This document shows, in pieces, positions 1-7,854 of a stretch of DNA of 44,000 bases (position 1 is its first letter; each line of letters opens with the position of its first letter). The notes below the pieces were generated by a model. The model was not told the DNA's origin. It saw only the letters and a list, made by a program, of their open reading frames with translations, and searched no databases. Location: positions 1-44,000 of the forward strand of contig NZ_JACIXG010000042.1 of assembly GCF_014360585.1 (NCBI RefSeq), given 5' to 3'. Origin of the DNA: Nocardioides sp. Lineage in GTDB: Bacteria; Actinomycetota; Actinomycetes; Propionibacteriales; Nocardioidaceae. A program made the position numbers and the translations under genes.

Positions 1-621
1 GACCTTCTGATCGGTGGCGCACTGGTGTCGGAGCTCGCGCTCTCCGGTGCGGTCCACCTGCAGCGGAACCCCGGGACAGACCTGGTGGAAGTGCACCCGA
101 CCGGGGTCGGGTTGCCTCACGATCCGTGCCTCCAGCGCTGCCTCACCTTCGCCGGCGGCAGACCACGGCCGGCGCCGCTGATCACGAGCTGCGGCACCCA
201 GATGTTCGACCACCTCATCGAACGCCTCGTCCATCGCGGCATGCTTCGCCGAGAGCAGCAGAAGCGATTCCTCATCACCAGCACGACGACCTGGCCGGCG
301 GATGAGATCAGCTACAAGCAGGACGTGCGCCGCCACCTCGCCGCCGCCCTGTTCGACGCCCACGTCCACCCGAGCCGTCGCACGGCGACCTTGATCGGCC
401 ATCTCGCGGCCGTTGACCAGGCCCACCGACTCTTCGTCTCTCCCGGCGTACCCCCGGCGTACGTGATGCAGCGTGCCGATCGCGTCTCCAGAGGTGATTG
501 GGTCGCGGCCACCGTGCGCGGCATCTTCCGGGCTTCTCGTTCCGGCTGGGGCGGCGGTGGTGGGGGCGGTGGCGGCGACATCGGCGGAGGCGGCGACGGA
601 GGCGGCGGCGGCGGCGAATGA
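1..621 (+). CDS. GPP34 (GOLPH3/Vps74-like) family protein, 5' truncated
   Basis: The frame is open from base 1, so the N-terminus lies outside the window; 206 residues are visible. It opens with a D-L-L-I-G-G-A-L-V-S-E-L-A-L run, which resembles the first helix of the GPP34 fold, and helical segments typical of the family follow up to about residue 185. Eukaryotic GOLPH3 binds phosphatidylinositol-4-phosphate on Golgi membranes. Actinobacteria have several paralogues whose biochemical role is unsettled, so no reaction can be assigned. The last 25 residues are almost pure glycine (positions 547-618 in DNA), a low-complexity tail outside the conserved domain. The gene converges on the DUF3626 gene with 13 bp between stop codons. 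The family call is from recognised sequence pattern only. Confidence 0.8.
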   Translation, partial: DLLIGGALVSELALSGAVHLQRNPGTDLVEVHPTGVGLPHDPCLQRCLTFAGGRPRPAPLITSCGTQMFDHLIERLVHRGMLRREQQKRFLITSTTTWPADEISYKQDVRRHLAAALFDAHVHPSRRTATLIGHLAAVDQAHRLFVSPGVPPAYVMQRADRVSRGDWVAATVRGIFRASRSGWGGGGGGGGGDIGGGGDGGGGGGE

Positions 622-634
622 TGTCCCGGCTTGC

Positions 635-1378
635 TCAGTCGACTCGGCCGAACCTCGCCAGATAGTGCCAGACTCGTTTCACCGACTGCGGGTCATGATC
701 ACCCGACCGCGCAGCAGCTCCGAGAAGATCAGGCGTGAGTACGTCACCGAGTGACCGAGCCAGGTCGACGTACTCCTGTCCGCGGTAGCCCGGATCGAGG
801 CCGTCGGTGGCGACCCGGAACCCGGGATGCCACTCCACCGCGCAGTCCAGCTCGGAGGCCGCGCTCTCGACTTTCGTCCCGCGGAAACATGGGTCGAGGA
901 CGACCGCCTCCACGTCCCGCGCGATGGCGACGCCACCATGCACGTGCGCCTCGACGCACTCATCGAGATCGTCGAACCCCGAGGCATCGGCCGTCGCCGA
1001 CAGGTGCGGCAGCATCTCCGGGCCGCCGTGATCGGTCGGCTCGAAGACCGAGTCGGGAAAGCAGAACGTGCACCGCTCCGCCACGTCGCTCCGCAGCCGC
1101 AGATGCGCCGACCCGAACCGGATCGCACCACCGTACGGGTCATCTCGACGATTCCAGGCTCCGTAGACCGGCCGCTCGGCGGCTGGCGCCTGATCGTAGC
1201 GGCCACCGAACAGCCGACTCTCCCAACGCCACCGGTCTCCACCCGGATACGCCGTCAACCCGCCGTTCGACGTCCTGGTCTCGAACTGCGACCGATACCT
1301 CCCGTCCCGTGCCAGCGACTCGATCACCAGCCCACCGGCGTGCGGCCAGTCGGGGTGGAACTGCAGCGTGACCCTCAT
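635..1378 (-). CDS. DUF3626 domain-containing protein
   Basis: A 247-residue protein of the DUF3626 family, for which no function is established. The central part carries the pattern I associate with the family: a Q-F-E-T-R-T-S-N-G-G-L-T segment near residue 35, then W-R-W-E-S-R, Y-G-A-W-N and G-S-A-H-L-R-L-R, and a C-T-F-C-F-P stretch. Several invariant-looking Arg, Glu and His residues suggest an enzyme, but that is inference. The start is the ATG overlapping the stop of the upstream amidotransferase-like gene by 4 bp (ATGA), so the two are almost certainly co-translated. No signal peptide or membrane segment is visible, so it is probably cytosolic. A much longer frame continues upstream but runs antisense-like through the neighbour and is not used. 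Confidence 0.8.
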   Translation of the reverse strand: MRVTLQFHPDWPHAGGLVIESLARDGRYRSQFETRTSNGGLTAYPGGDRWRWESRLFGGRYDQAPAAERPVYGAWNRRDDPYGGAIRFGSAHLRLRSDVAERCTFCFPDSVFEPTDHGGPEMLPHLSATADASGFDDLDECVEAHVHGGVAIARDVEAVVLDPCFRGTKVESAASELDCAVEWHPGFRVATDGLDPGYRGQEYVDLARSLGDVLTPDLLGAAARSGDHDPQSVKRVWHYLARFGRVD

Positions 1379-2037
1379 CGTCGCGCAGCGACCGCGCTCA
1401 CGAACGCGCGCACGAGCGGGTGGACCGGCGCTCCGCCGAGGGCGCCGATGTGGGGCTGGAACATGCTGGTGACGTAGAACGGGTGGTCGGGGAACTCCAG
1501 CACCTCCGCGCCGGCGTCGTCCGCGGTGGCACCGACCACGACACCGGCCTTCTCCAAGGCGGCCACTGCCTCGGCCGTCGGCGCGTAGTTGCAGAAATGC
1601 ATGCCGACGAACGGCTCCGGCTGCCAGTCCGCGAAGCGGGTGCCGGGGACCGGGGTCACCAGCCGCTCCTCGCCGTAGAGCGAGCAGGCCAGCGCGGCAA
1701 CCGCGTTGTCGACGCCCGCCCCGTCGGACTCGGCGTGGGTCGCCGCGGAATCGAGCACGTTGCGGGTCCACTCCAGCACGGCGTACTGCATCCCACCGCA
1801 CACCCCGAGGAACGGGATCCCCCGCTCCCGGACGACCTCGAGGGCCGCGATCACCGCGACGTCGTCGGCATAGGGCGACCCAGGAACGAGCCAAACGCCG
1901 TCGTAGCTCGAGATCTCGAACCCGGAGTCGGTCGGCACCCACTCCGTCTCGCCCCCGAGCTCGGCCAGCTGCGGCCGAAGCGCGTTGAGCTCCTGATGGC
2001 TACGGTGTCCCCGGTCGTCGCCGAGCAGTGCGATCAT
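1375..2037 (-). CDS. Class I glutamine amidotransferase-like protein (CTP synthase C-terminal region-related)
   Basis: A 220-residue stand-alone class I glutamine amidotransferase fold, closest to the group named after the CTP synthase C-terminal domain. The nucleophile elbow G-V-C-G-G-M-Q places the catalytic cysteine at residue 80. In CTP synthase the other triad residues lie in an H-P-E motif. Here the corresponding segment reads F-Q-P-H (residues 193-196), so the usual His and Glu are not at those positions and glutaminase activity is uncertain. Some relatives are annotated as selenoproteins, but the codon at residue 80 is TGC, a plain cysteine. The chosen ATG follows a GAGGA ribosome site and matches the expected N-terminus M-I-A-L-L-G-D. 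It overlaps the DUF3626 gene by 4 bp, suggesting a two-gene unit. The substrate is unknown. Confidence 0.78.
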   Translation of the reverse strand: MIALLGDDRGHRSHQELNALRPQLAELGGETEWVPTDSGFEISSYDGVWLVPGSPYADDVAVIAALEVVRERGIPFLGVCGGMQYAVLEWTRNVLDSAATHAESDGAGVDNAVAALACSLYGEERLVTPVPGTRFADWQPEPFVGMHFCNYAPTAEAVAALEKAGVVVGATADDAGAEVLEFPDHPFYVTSMFQPHIGALGGAPVHPLVRAFVSAVAARR

Positions 2038-2097
2038 GCGCCGAATCCTCGCAGCCACGCACCGGCTTGATCCAACGATTTCCACCCTGGCAGACTA

Positions 2098-2116
2098 AGT
2101 CGGACTAACCTAGACT
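2098..2116 (+). promoter_or_regulatory. Putative promoter/operator of the toxin-antitoxin pair
   Basis: The palindrome AGTCGGACT (2098-2106) lies just before a TAGACT -10 hexamer (2111-2116). Six bases later comes the antitoxin ATG, so the transcript is probably leaderless. Phd-type antitoxins usually repress their own promoter through a palindrome near the -10 element, which fits this arrangement. No convincing -35 element is visible. Confidence 0.4.
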
Positions 2117-2122
2117 GGTCTC

Positions 2123-2383
2123 ATGACGACGCAGGTCAACATTCACGAGGCGAAGACGCATCTGTCTCGCTTGGTCGATCAGGTTGAGCACGGCGAGACG
2201 GTGATCATCGCGCGGGCAGGCAAGCCAGTCGTCCAGATCACGGCCCTTCCGCAGTCCAAGGTCCGGCTCGGTGGCCTCCGCGGTATGTTCTCGCTGCCGA
2301 GCGACGACGAGTGGGAAGCGATGGACGAGGAGATCAGGGGAATGTTCGACCCGGAGCTCGAGATCCAGGCGAACCGCGACTGA
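2123..2383 (+). CDS. Type II antitoxin, Phd/YefM family
   Basis: An 86-residue antitoxin. The N-terminus (V-N-I-H-E-A-K-T-H-L-S-R-L, then a G-E-x-V-I-I-A-R-x-G-K-P-V segment) is the Phd/YefM DNA-binding domain, which usually represses the operon. The acidic C-terminal half (residues 55-86) is the expected toxin-neutralising region. It overlaps the PIN toxin start by one base (TGATG), the standard coupled antitoxin-toxin order. There is no Shine-Dalgarno sequence; TAGACT six bases upstream points to a leaderless transcript. The antitoxin is expected to bind and inhibit the downstream RNase and to be degraded by proteases under stress, which is family knowledge rather than something seen here. 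Confidence 0.93.
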   Translation: MTTQVNIHEAKTHLSRLVDQVEHGETVIIARAGKPVVQITALPQSKVRLGGLRGMFSLPSDDEWEAMDEEIRGMFDPELEIQANRD

Positions 2384-2760
2384 TGCTGCTCGACACCAAC
2401 GTCCTGATTCGGATGACAGCCTTCCCGGACACGTTGGGGTCCGTGGCGTGGGACCTCATCGAAGGCGGTCCGGTCTATGCATCATCGATCTCCCACTTCG
2501 AGATCACGATGAAGAGGATGCTCGGCAAGCTGGATGCACCCGACGATCTCGTCCGGCTCTTCGGCGATCAGGGCATCACCCCGCTTCCGTTCACGGAACG
2601 GCACGCGGCACGCGTGGCCAAGCTCGAGGCGTTGAGCAAGCACGACCCATTCGACCGCATCCTGGTTGCTCAGGCCGCAGCGGAGGGCCTCGAGTTCATG
2701 ACGTCCGATCGGATCTTGCTCGGGCTCGGCTACGACTGGATCGTGGACGCACGTAAATAG
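2383..2760 (+). CDS. Type II toxin, PIN-domain ribonuclease (VapC-like)
   Basis: A 125-residue PIN domain, normal length for VapC-type toxins. The four acidic metal-binding positions can be placed: Asp4 in L-D-T-N-V-L-I, Glu40 in S-H-F-E, Asp91 in D-P-F-D-R-I-L, and Asp109 in T-S-D-R. The active site therefore looks intact. Family members cleave tRNA or other structured RNA with Mg2+ until held by the cognate antitoxin. The ATG overlaps the antitoxin stop codon, so translation is coupled. The gene ends inside the left arm of a 17-bp terminator stem shared with the convergent metG gene. The specific RNA target cannot be read from the sequence. Confidence 0.93.
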   Translation: MLLDTNVLIRMTAFPDTLGSVAWDLIEGGPVYASSISHFEITMKRMLGKLDAPDDLVRLFGDQGITPLPFTERHAARVAKLEALSKHDPFDRILVAQAAAEGLEFMTSDRILLGLGYDWIVDARK

Positions 2761-2802
2761 GTCGAAGTTCGCAGCCACTGGGTGACTGCGAACTTCGACC
2801 TA
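2758..2802. terminator. Bidirectional hairpin terminator between the PIN toxin and metG
   Basis: A perfect 17-bp inverted repeat (2758-2774 with 2786-2802) around an 11-base loop. The toxin stop codon forms the start of the left arm, and metG ends three bases beyond the right arm. The symmetrical position between convergent genes supports a shared terminator, although there is no long T-tract. Confidence 0.8.
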
Positions 2803-2804
2803 CC

Positions 2805-4631
2805 TCACTCCTGCGGCTTGATGCCCAGCCGGTCGAGCTCCTCGTCGATCACCGACGGGTCCAGCTTCTGGAAGACCGGGGTGGGCTTGGCGACCGGCGT
2901 GCCGACGACGATCGGGTGGCGCTGCCAGATCGGTGCGCCGGAGTAGTCGCCGGTGATGATCGGGTAGGGCTTGCCGTCGTCGAGGTCGTCGACCTCCTCG
3001 ATGCGAGGCATCGGGGCGACCTCGCCCTTGCCGCCGAGGGCCTTGTCGATCTCGTTGGCGGAGAACGGCAGGAACGGCGACAGGATCAGGTTGAGGTCGG
3101 CCACGCACTGCGCCATCACGTGCAGCACGGTTCCGAGGCGCTCCCGGTCCTGTCGAGCCTTGGCCAGCTTCCACGGCTCGAGGTCGGTGACGTACTTGTT
3201 GACCTCTCCGACGGCTCGCATCGCCTCGCCGATCGCCTGCTTCTGCCGGTGGCGGCCGATCAGGTCCCCCACCGTGGCGAAGGCGCCGCCGACGGTGTCC
3301 AGGATGGCCTTGTCGGCCTCGGTCAGCTCTCCCGCAGCGGGCAGCTCGCCAAAGTTCTTCGCGATCAAGGTGGCGGTGCGGTTGACCAGGTTGCCCCAGC
3401 CGGCGACGAGCTCGTCGTTCGTACGCCGCACGAACTCCGCCCAGGTGAAGTCGGAGTCGTTCGACTCCGGGCCGGCAGCGGCCACGAAGTAGCGGAACGC
3501 GTCGGGCTGGTAGCGCGAGAGGAGATCGCGCACGTAGATCACGATCTTCTTCGAGGAGGAGAACTTCTTCCCCTCCATCGTCAGGTACTCGCTGGAGACG
3601 ACCTCGGTCGGCAGGTTGAGAGCGCCGTACGAACCCGGCTCACCGCCCTTCGACCCCTGGCCCGAGTAAGCGAGCAGCTCGGCCGGCCAGATCTGGGCGT
3701 GGAAGACGATGTTGTCCTTGCCCATGAAGTAGTACGACTTTGCCGTCTCGCCCTCTGGCGCCGCCCCGGGGTTCCACCACTGGCGCCACGCCTCCGGGTC
3801 GCCGGATCGCCGCGCCCACTCGATCGAGGCGGACAGGTAGCCGATGACCGCGTCGAACCAGACGTACATCCGCTTGGTCGGGTTGTCGCGCCAGCCGTCC
3901 AGAGGCACCTTGATGCCCCAGTCGATGTCGCGCGTCATCGCCCGCGGGCGGATCTCCTTGAGGATGTTCTGGCTGAACCGGATGACGTTGGGACGCCACA
4001 GGCCGGTCTGCTCACGCTCGTCGAGGAAGGCATGCAGCGCCTCGGCCAGCGCCGGCAGGTCGAGGAAGAAGTGCTGGGTCTCGACGAACTCGGGTGTCTC
4101 CCCGTTGATCTTCGAGACCGGGTTGATCAGCTGGTCCGGGTCGAGCTGGTTGCCACAGGTGTCGCACTGGTCGCCACGCGCCCCCTCGGCCCCGCAGATC
4201 GGGCAGGTGCCCTCGATGTAGCGGTCGGGAAGGGTCCGCCCGGTCGACGGCGAGATCGCGCCCTTCGAGGTCTGCTCGATGAAGTAGCCGTTGTTGTAGA
4301 CCCCCAGGAACAGCTCCTGCACCACCGAGTGGTGGTTGGCCGAGGTGGTGCGGGTGTAGAGGTCGTACGTCAGGCCGAGCGAGACCAGGTCCTCGACGAT
4401 GATCCGGTGGTTCTTGTCGACGAGCTCCTGAGGCGTCACGCCGGCCTCGTCGGCGGCGATCAGGATCGGGGTGCCGTGCTCGTCGGAGCCGGAGACCATG
4501 AGCACGTCGTGGCCCGCCATCCGCATGTACCGACTGAAGACGTCGGAGGGCACGCCGAAACCGGCGACATGGCCGATGTGGCGCGGGCCGTTGGCATACG
4601 GCCAGGCGACTGCGGACAGAACTTTGCTCAT
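2805..4631 (-). CDS. metG: Methionyl-tRNA synthetase
   Basis: A 608-residue class I aminoacyl-tRNA synthetase that charges tRNA-Met with methionine. The HIGH signature is at residues 18-21, the KMSKS-equivalent K-F-S-S-S-K lies near residue 353, and a CxxC...CxxC zinc knuckle lies around residues 143-158. The anticodon-binding helical domain follows. There is no C-terminal dimerisation/EMAP domain, as expected for the approximately 600-residue actinobacterial type. The start gives the canonical N-terminus directly before [15 protein letters not shown] hexamer lies six bases upstream and there is no usable ribosome site, so the mRNA is probably leaderless. It converges on the toxin gene; the amidase gene upstream is on the same strand, 48 bp away. 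Confidence 0.97.
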   Translation of the reverse strand: MSKVLSAVAWPYANGPRHIGHVAGFGVPSDVFSRYMRMAGHDVLMVSGSDEHGTPILIAADEAGVTPQELVDKNHRIIVEDLVSLGLTYDLYTRTTSANHHSVVQELFLGVYNNGYFIEQTSKGAISPSTGRTLPDRYIEGTCPICGAEGARGDQCDTCGNQLDPDQLINPVSKINGETPEFVETQHFFLDLPALAEALHAFLDEREQTGLWRPNVIRFSQNILKEIRPRAMTRDIDWGIKVPLDGWRDNPTKRMYVWFDAVIGYLSASIEWARRSGDPEAWRQWWNPGAAPEGETAKSYYFMGKDNIVFHAQIWPAELLAYSGQGSKGGEPGSYGALNLPTEVVSSEYLTMEGKKFSSSKKIVIYVRDLLSRYQPDAFRYFVAAAGPESNDSDFTWAEFVRRTNDELVAGWGNLVNRTATLIAKNFGELPAAGELTEADKAILDTVGGAFATVGDLIGRHRQKQAIGEAMRAVGEVNKYVTDLEPWKLAKARQDRERLGTVLHVMAQCVADLNLILSPFLPFSANEIDKALGGKGEVAPMPRIEEVDDLDDGKPYPIITGDYSGAPIWQRHPIVVGTPVAKPTPVFQKLDPSVIDEELDRLGIKPQE

Positions 4632-4637
4632 GGCTCC

Positions 4638-4643
4638 ATCCTA
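4638..4643 (-). promoter_or_regulatory. Predicted -10 element of metG (leaderless)
   Basis: TAGGAT on the minus strand, followed by six bases and the metG ATG. This is the TANNNT-N6-start spacing of actinobacterial leaderless promoters. No good -35 hexamer is seen. Confidence 0.45.
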
Positions 4644-4679
4644 GGGAGCCTGCGTCACCGGGCCTCTATCGACACCGGC

Positions 4680-5894
4680 TCACGGGTTGAACATCTCGTC
4701 CCGCTGGTGAGCGTACTTCCGGATCCACGGCAGCCACTTGGCGAGCTGGGCGCCCGGGCAGGAGGTCTCGTTGGTGTGGAAGTGGCCGTCGATGACCCAG
4801 ACCCGGACCCGGCGGCCCGCCGGGAACCGGTCGCTGCCCTTCGAGACGGTCACCAGCTTGCCGCGCGCGTCGCGGCCGGCCATGTCGAGCTTCCAGGCCG
4901 CCATCCGCTCGGTCTTGATGAGCGCGTCGTCGGAGGGACGTACGTTCTCGAAGTTCCCGAGCAGGGCGATGCCCATCGACTGGTGGTTGAAGCCACGTGT
5001 GTGGGCGCCCTTGACGAGCCGGTCGATGCCGCCGGAGCGGCCCTCCCAAGCGCGACCGTACTTGTCGATGAGGAAGTTGTAGGCGATGTCGAACCACCCC
5101 AGTGACCTGGTGTGATAGCTGTAGATGCCGCGGATGATCCCCGGCACGTCGCCCTTGGAGTAGTTGTTGCTCGTGGCGGTGTGGTGGATGTGGACCTGCT
5201 TCAGCGCGGTGTTGTACTCCGGGCGGCCGTTTCGCCAGGAGTTGTTGGCACCCCACTGCGTCCGGGTGTAGATCACCGGCTTCGGCGCCCACCGCGGGCG
5301 CGACCGAGCCACCCGGCCGGTGACGCCGCTCTGGGCGGCCCGGTCGTCGGCCTTCTTCTTCGGAGCCTTGACGTCCTCCTGCGGCCCGGTGTTGATCAGG
5401 GTCAGCACGAGATCCTTGGGCTGCGCACCCTCGACCCGAACCTGTACGCCGCTGGCCCGGCCGGTCCACACCGGCTGAGTGCCACGGCGTTCGACCTTGC
5501 CGCGGGCGGCGACAGCACCTTCGGCGCCGTCGGGCAGGTCCTCCTGCAGCGGCAGCAGCTGCCACCCACGCCACTGGTCGGACTTGCTCACCCGCACCTC
5601 GACCTTGGGCGTCTCGGCGCCGGTCCAGGACACCCCGACCATCGAGAACGTCGTCGTGCTCAGCCTCTCGGTCGAGGCCGCACTGCCCGACCGCTCGGTC
5701 AGCCTCGAAGGAAGCTTCACGTCACGGGTGGCGATGCCGTCCTCGAGGCGAGGCAGCTTGATCAGCTGGCTGTCCTCGGCGGCGGCCGGATCGATCCCCG
5801 GGACGAACCCGGAGCCGATGGCAGGCACGAGCATCGACGCGCCAATGACGACAGCGGTCAGGGTCACTGTGAAGACGCGGGGGAAGCTGGCCAT
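4680..5894 (-). CDS. Secreted N-acetylmuramoyl-L-alanine amidase (PGRP/amidase_2)
   Basis: A 404-residue exported cell-wall amidase, expected to cleave the bond between muramic acid and L-alanine in peptidoglycan. An N-terminal signal peptide runs to about residue 38 (hydrophobic T-V-T-L-T-A-V-V-I-G-A-S-M-L-V). Residues 40-210 form a variable region, and the amidase_2/PGRP domain fills the C-terminal half from the R-x-Q-W-G-A motif at about residue 227. Zinc ligands can be placed in H-I-H-H-T-A and in the late G-H-F-H-T-N-E-T-S-C-P-G segment, with the tyrosine of I-A-Y-N-F nearby. The catalytic set looks complete. It sits between metG and DinB-like genes with no clear operon partner; the secreted CHAP hydrolase 2 kb upstream may act on the same substrate. 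Confidence 0.92.
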   Translation of the reverse strand: MASFPRVFTVTLTAVVIGASMLVPAIGSGFVPGIDPAAAEDSQLIKLPRLEDGIATRDVKLPSRLTERSGSAASTERLSTTTFSMVGVSWTGAETPKVEVRVSKSDQWRGWQLLPLQEDLPDGAEGAVAARGKVERRGTQPVWTGRASGVQVRVEGAQPKDLVLTLINTGPQEDVKAPKKKADDRAAQSGVTGRVARSRPRWAPKPVIYTRTQWGANNSWRNGRPEYNTALKQVHIHHTATSNNYSKGDVPGIIRGIYSYHTRSLGWFDIAYNFLIDKYGRAWEGRSGGIDRLVKGAHTRGFNHQSMGIALLGNFENVRPSDDALIKTERMAAWKLDMAGRDARGKLVTVSKGSDRFPAGRRVRVWVIDGHFHTNETSCPGAQLAKWLPWIRKYAHQRDEMFNP

Positions 5895-5966
5895 ACCCCT
5901 GATTTTGGAGAATCAGAAGCCCGACATGCCGCAAACGCATGTGTTCGGTGTGTCGATCCGGCCGGT

Positions 5967-5985
5967 GGTCGAGCTTGTCGAGGCC
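5967..5985. repeat. Solo copy of the GGTCGAG...GTCGAGGCC intergenic repeat
   Basis: A 19-base unit that differs by one base from the arm of the hairpin at 16172-16213 and shares its ends with the large palindrome at 12279-12402. A degenerate partner arm follows at about 5991-6005. It lies in the 115-bp gap between the amidase and DinB-like genes; nothing else is recognisable there. Confidence 0.6.
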
Positions 5986-6009
5986 TGAAACTGTCGAGAC
6001 CGACCTTGT

Positions 6010-6561
6010 TCAGTAGCCCGAAACGAACGGAATCGGCCGTCCGGCGTACGCCGCCAGGTGCTCGTAGGCCCCCGACCCCTCCGGCGCCGAGAGGGCGTCG
6101 GCGAAGGCCCGCCCCTTGCGCTCCGGCCCGAGGATCCGGTCCATCGCGACGACCGCCCGCTGGGCGACCGCCTCGTCCAGGCTGTCGGTCGGACGGCCGA
6201 GCGCCGCGCACAGGTCCCAGGTGTGGACCGCGATCTCGGCCGACTGCCAGTCGGGGTCGACCATCACCATGTCGTCGGCGCCGACCTCGCGCCACAGGTT
6301 GATCAGCGCGTTGCCACGCGTACGCAGCTCCTCACCCAGGTTGACCGCGTAGTCCTCGCGCCCGGCCCATCCCGGAGGCGAGCCCTGGAGCATCGTCACG
6401 AAGACGCGGGGCTGGGCGATCATGTGGTTGGCCAGCTTGCGCAGATCCCACTCAGGACACGGCGTCGGCCGGGTCAGGTCGTCCGCCGTGACGGTGTCGA
6501 GAAGCTCTGCTGCCTGCGTCAGGGCCCGCTGCAGCGCGAACACCCCCATCTGGTCAACCAC
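6010..6561 (-). CDS. TIGR03086-type DinB/mycothiol-binding-like protein (copy 1)
   Basis: A 183-residue four-helix DinB-fold protein of the TIGR03086 group, related to the N-terminal metal-binding domain of mycothiol-dependent maleylpyruvate isomerase. Family features visible are R-P-T-P-C-P-E-W-D-L-R-K-L-A-N-H near residue 30 (metal-binding His) and the later A-V-H-T-W-D-L motif. Such proteins usually bind a divalent metal and may use mycothiol; the substrate is unknown. The start could be the GTG used here or an ATG four codons in (6549). The next gene upstream is a paralogue of identical length 12 bp away, so the pair arose by tandem duplication and is probably co-transcribed. Confidence 0.85.
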   Translation of the reverse strand: MVDQMGVFALQRALTQAAELLDTVTADDLTRPTPCPEWDLRKLANHMIAQPRVFVTMLQGSPPGWAGREDYAVNLGEELRTRGNALINLWREVGADDMVMVDPDWQSAEIAVHTWDLCAALGRPTDSLDEAVAQRAVVAMDRILGPERKGRAFADALSAPEGSGAYEHLAAYAGRPIPFVSGY

Positions 6562-6573
6562 ATGACCATGGTG

Positions 6574-7125
6574 TCAGGAGACCTGCCGTCCCGCGAAAGC
6601 AGCCAGCCGCTCGTACGCCCCGGCACCCTCGGGCGCCGCCACCTCCGCACCGAACGCACCAGTGCGCATCTCCGGCTTGAGGGTCGCCTTCATGAACTCC
6701 AGCCCGACCTCGGCCAGCTCGGGATCGAGCTCGGCGGACGGGACGTCGAGCGCCTGCGCGAGATCCCAGGAGTGGGTGGCGTACTCGGCGACGAGCAGGC
6801 CGACCGGCACCACCGCGCCGCCCTCCCAGCCGTCCGTGCCGGGGCCCTGTTCCCACGCCCGCAGCACGTCGTCGGCGCTGGCCCTGAACGCCTGCCCCCA
6901 GTCCTCGCTGACGTGCGGCGTCGGCGCGCCCCAGTCCGGCTCCCCGCCACCGATCATGGTGACGAAGTTGGTCCCGTCCGCGATCACGTGGTCGGCCAGC
7001 GCGCCGACGTCCCACTGCTCGCACGGCGTCGGCCGCGAGACCGTCCCGGCGTTCACCCGGCCGAACAGGCCGCCGGTCTGGCCCAGCGCCCGCGAGAGGA
7101 TTGCTGCCTCGTCTGTAGTAGTCAC
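6574..7125 (-). CDS. TIGR03086-type DinB/mycothiol-binding-like protein (copy 2)
   Basis: A 183-residue paralogue of the gene just downstream, with matching motifs in the same order: R-P-T-P-C-E-Q-W-D-V-G-A-L-A-D-H, then A-T-H-S-W-D-L, and the shared C-terminal A-P-E-G-A-G-A-Y-E-R-L-A-A-F-A-G. The metal-binding histidines are kept in both, so neither looks inactivated. The GTG at 7125 is chosen because a TACGTT hexamer lies exactly six bases before it (leaderless pattern) and because homology begins right after it. The frame is open further upstream but loses family similarity there. The role is inferred to be in mycothiol- or metal-dependent chemistry; the substrate is unknown. Confidence 0.85.
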   Translation of the reverse strand: MTTTDEAAILSRALGQTGGLFGRVNAGTVSRPTPCEQWDVGALADHVIADGTNFVTMIGGGEPDWGAPTPHVSEDWGQAFRASADDVLRAWEQGPGTDGWEGGAVVPVGLLVAEYATHSWDLAQALDVPSAELDPELAEVGLEFMKATLKPEMRTGAFGAEVAAPEGAGAYERLAAFAGRQVS

Positions 7126-7131
7126 GCCGTC

Positions 7132-7137
7132 AACGTA
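7132..7137 (-). promoter_or_regulatory. Predicted -10 element of the DinB-like pair (leaderless)
   Basis: TACGTT on the minus strand, six bases before the GTG at 7125. It supports that start and would drive both tandem genes. Confidence 0.4.
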
Positions 7138-7184
7138 CGACCGGTCGGGCCGCGGCGTCACCGGCAATTCGGCCGCGGGCAGGC

Positions 7185-7817
7185 TCAGCTGAAGTCGAGG
7201 TCGTGGACCCGGGCGCGCTTGAGCTCGTAGACGTAGGGGTAGGCGGTGATCAGCTGGAAGCCGTCCCAGAGCTTGCCGGCCTCCTCGCCCTTGGGCGCCT
7301 TGGAGATGACGGGCCCGAAGAAGGCCGAGCCGTTCATCGCGATCGTCGGGGTGCCGACATCGTTGCCGACCTGGTCCATGCCCTCGTGGTGGGACTTCGC
7401 AATGGCCTCGTCGAGCGAGGAGTCGTCCATCGCGTCGGCGAGCTCGGCGGGCAGCCCGACCGAGGTCAGCGCCTCCTCGATCATCGCCCGGTCGAACTCG
7501 CGGCCCTCGACGTGGCGGCGGGTGCCGAGCGCGGTGTAGAGCTCGGCAAGCTTCTTCTGGCCGTACTCGTTCTGCACCGCCATGGAGACCCGCACCGGGC
7601 CCCACGCGGTCTTCAGCATCTCCCGGTAGTCGTCCGGGATGTCCTTGTCCTGGTTGAGGTACGCCAGGCTCATGATGTGCCACGTCACCTCGACGTCGCG
7701 CACCTTCTCGACCTCGAGGATCCAGCGCGAGGTGATCCACGCGAACGGACAGGCCGGATCGAACCAGAAGTCGGCTGCGGTCTTCTCGGACGGCGAGGCG
7801 GGAGTGGTCTGTGTCAT
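7185..7817 (-). CDS. DsbA-family oxidoreductase, mycothiol-dependent nitroreductase Rv2466c-like
   Basis: A 210-residue thioredoxin-fold DsbA-family protein. The sequence strongly recalls Mycobacterium tuberculosis Rv2466c, a mycothiol-dependent oxidoreductase that activates nitro-prodrugs: F-W-F-D-P-x-C-P near the N-terminus, S-R-W-I-L-E-V-E-K-V-R-D, K-S-H-H-E-G-M-D, and D-V-G-T-P-T-I before the cis-proline. Rv2466c has a C-P-W-C active site; here it reads C-P-F-A (Cys23), so the second cysteine is missing and only a monothiol mechanism is possible. No signal peptide is present, so it is cytosolic. The ATG chosen matches the family N-terminus. The DinB-like genes downstream belong to another mycothiol-linked group, which fits a shared thiol chemistry theme. 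Confidence 0.85.
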   Translation of the reverse strand: MTQTTPASPSEKTAADFWFDPACPFAWITSRWILEVEKVRDVEVTWHIMSLAYLNQDKDIPDDYREMLKTAWGPVRVSMAVQNEYGQKKLAELYTALGTRRHVEGREFDRAMIEEALTSVGLPAELADAMDDSSLDEAIAKSHHEGMDQVGNDVGTPTIAMNGSAFFGPVISKAPKGEEAGKLWDGFQLITAYPYVYELKRARVHDLDFS

Positions 7818-7854
7818 ATCGACACCAACCACTCCCGCCCCGGATCTGTTCCGC

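Noticed and set aside
1798..1800. Selenocysteine in the amidotransferase-like protein
   Set aside because: Relatives are sometimes labelled selenoproteins, but the codon at the active-site position is TGC and no TGA lies inside the gene.
4632..4650. A hairpin (GGCTCC/GGAGCC) hiding the metG start
   Set aside because: The 6-bp stem includes the predicted -10 TAGGAT. If transcription starts at the ATG, the hairpin is never in the RNA.
2916..5105. A long open frame opposite metG and the amidase gene
   Set aside because: It is a GC-skew shadow. The translated sequence is Arg/Gly/Val/Asp-rich with no recognisable domain, while the opposite strand carries a complete synthetase with its HIGH and KMSKS-like motifs.
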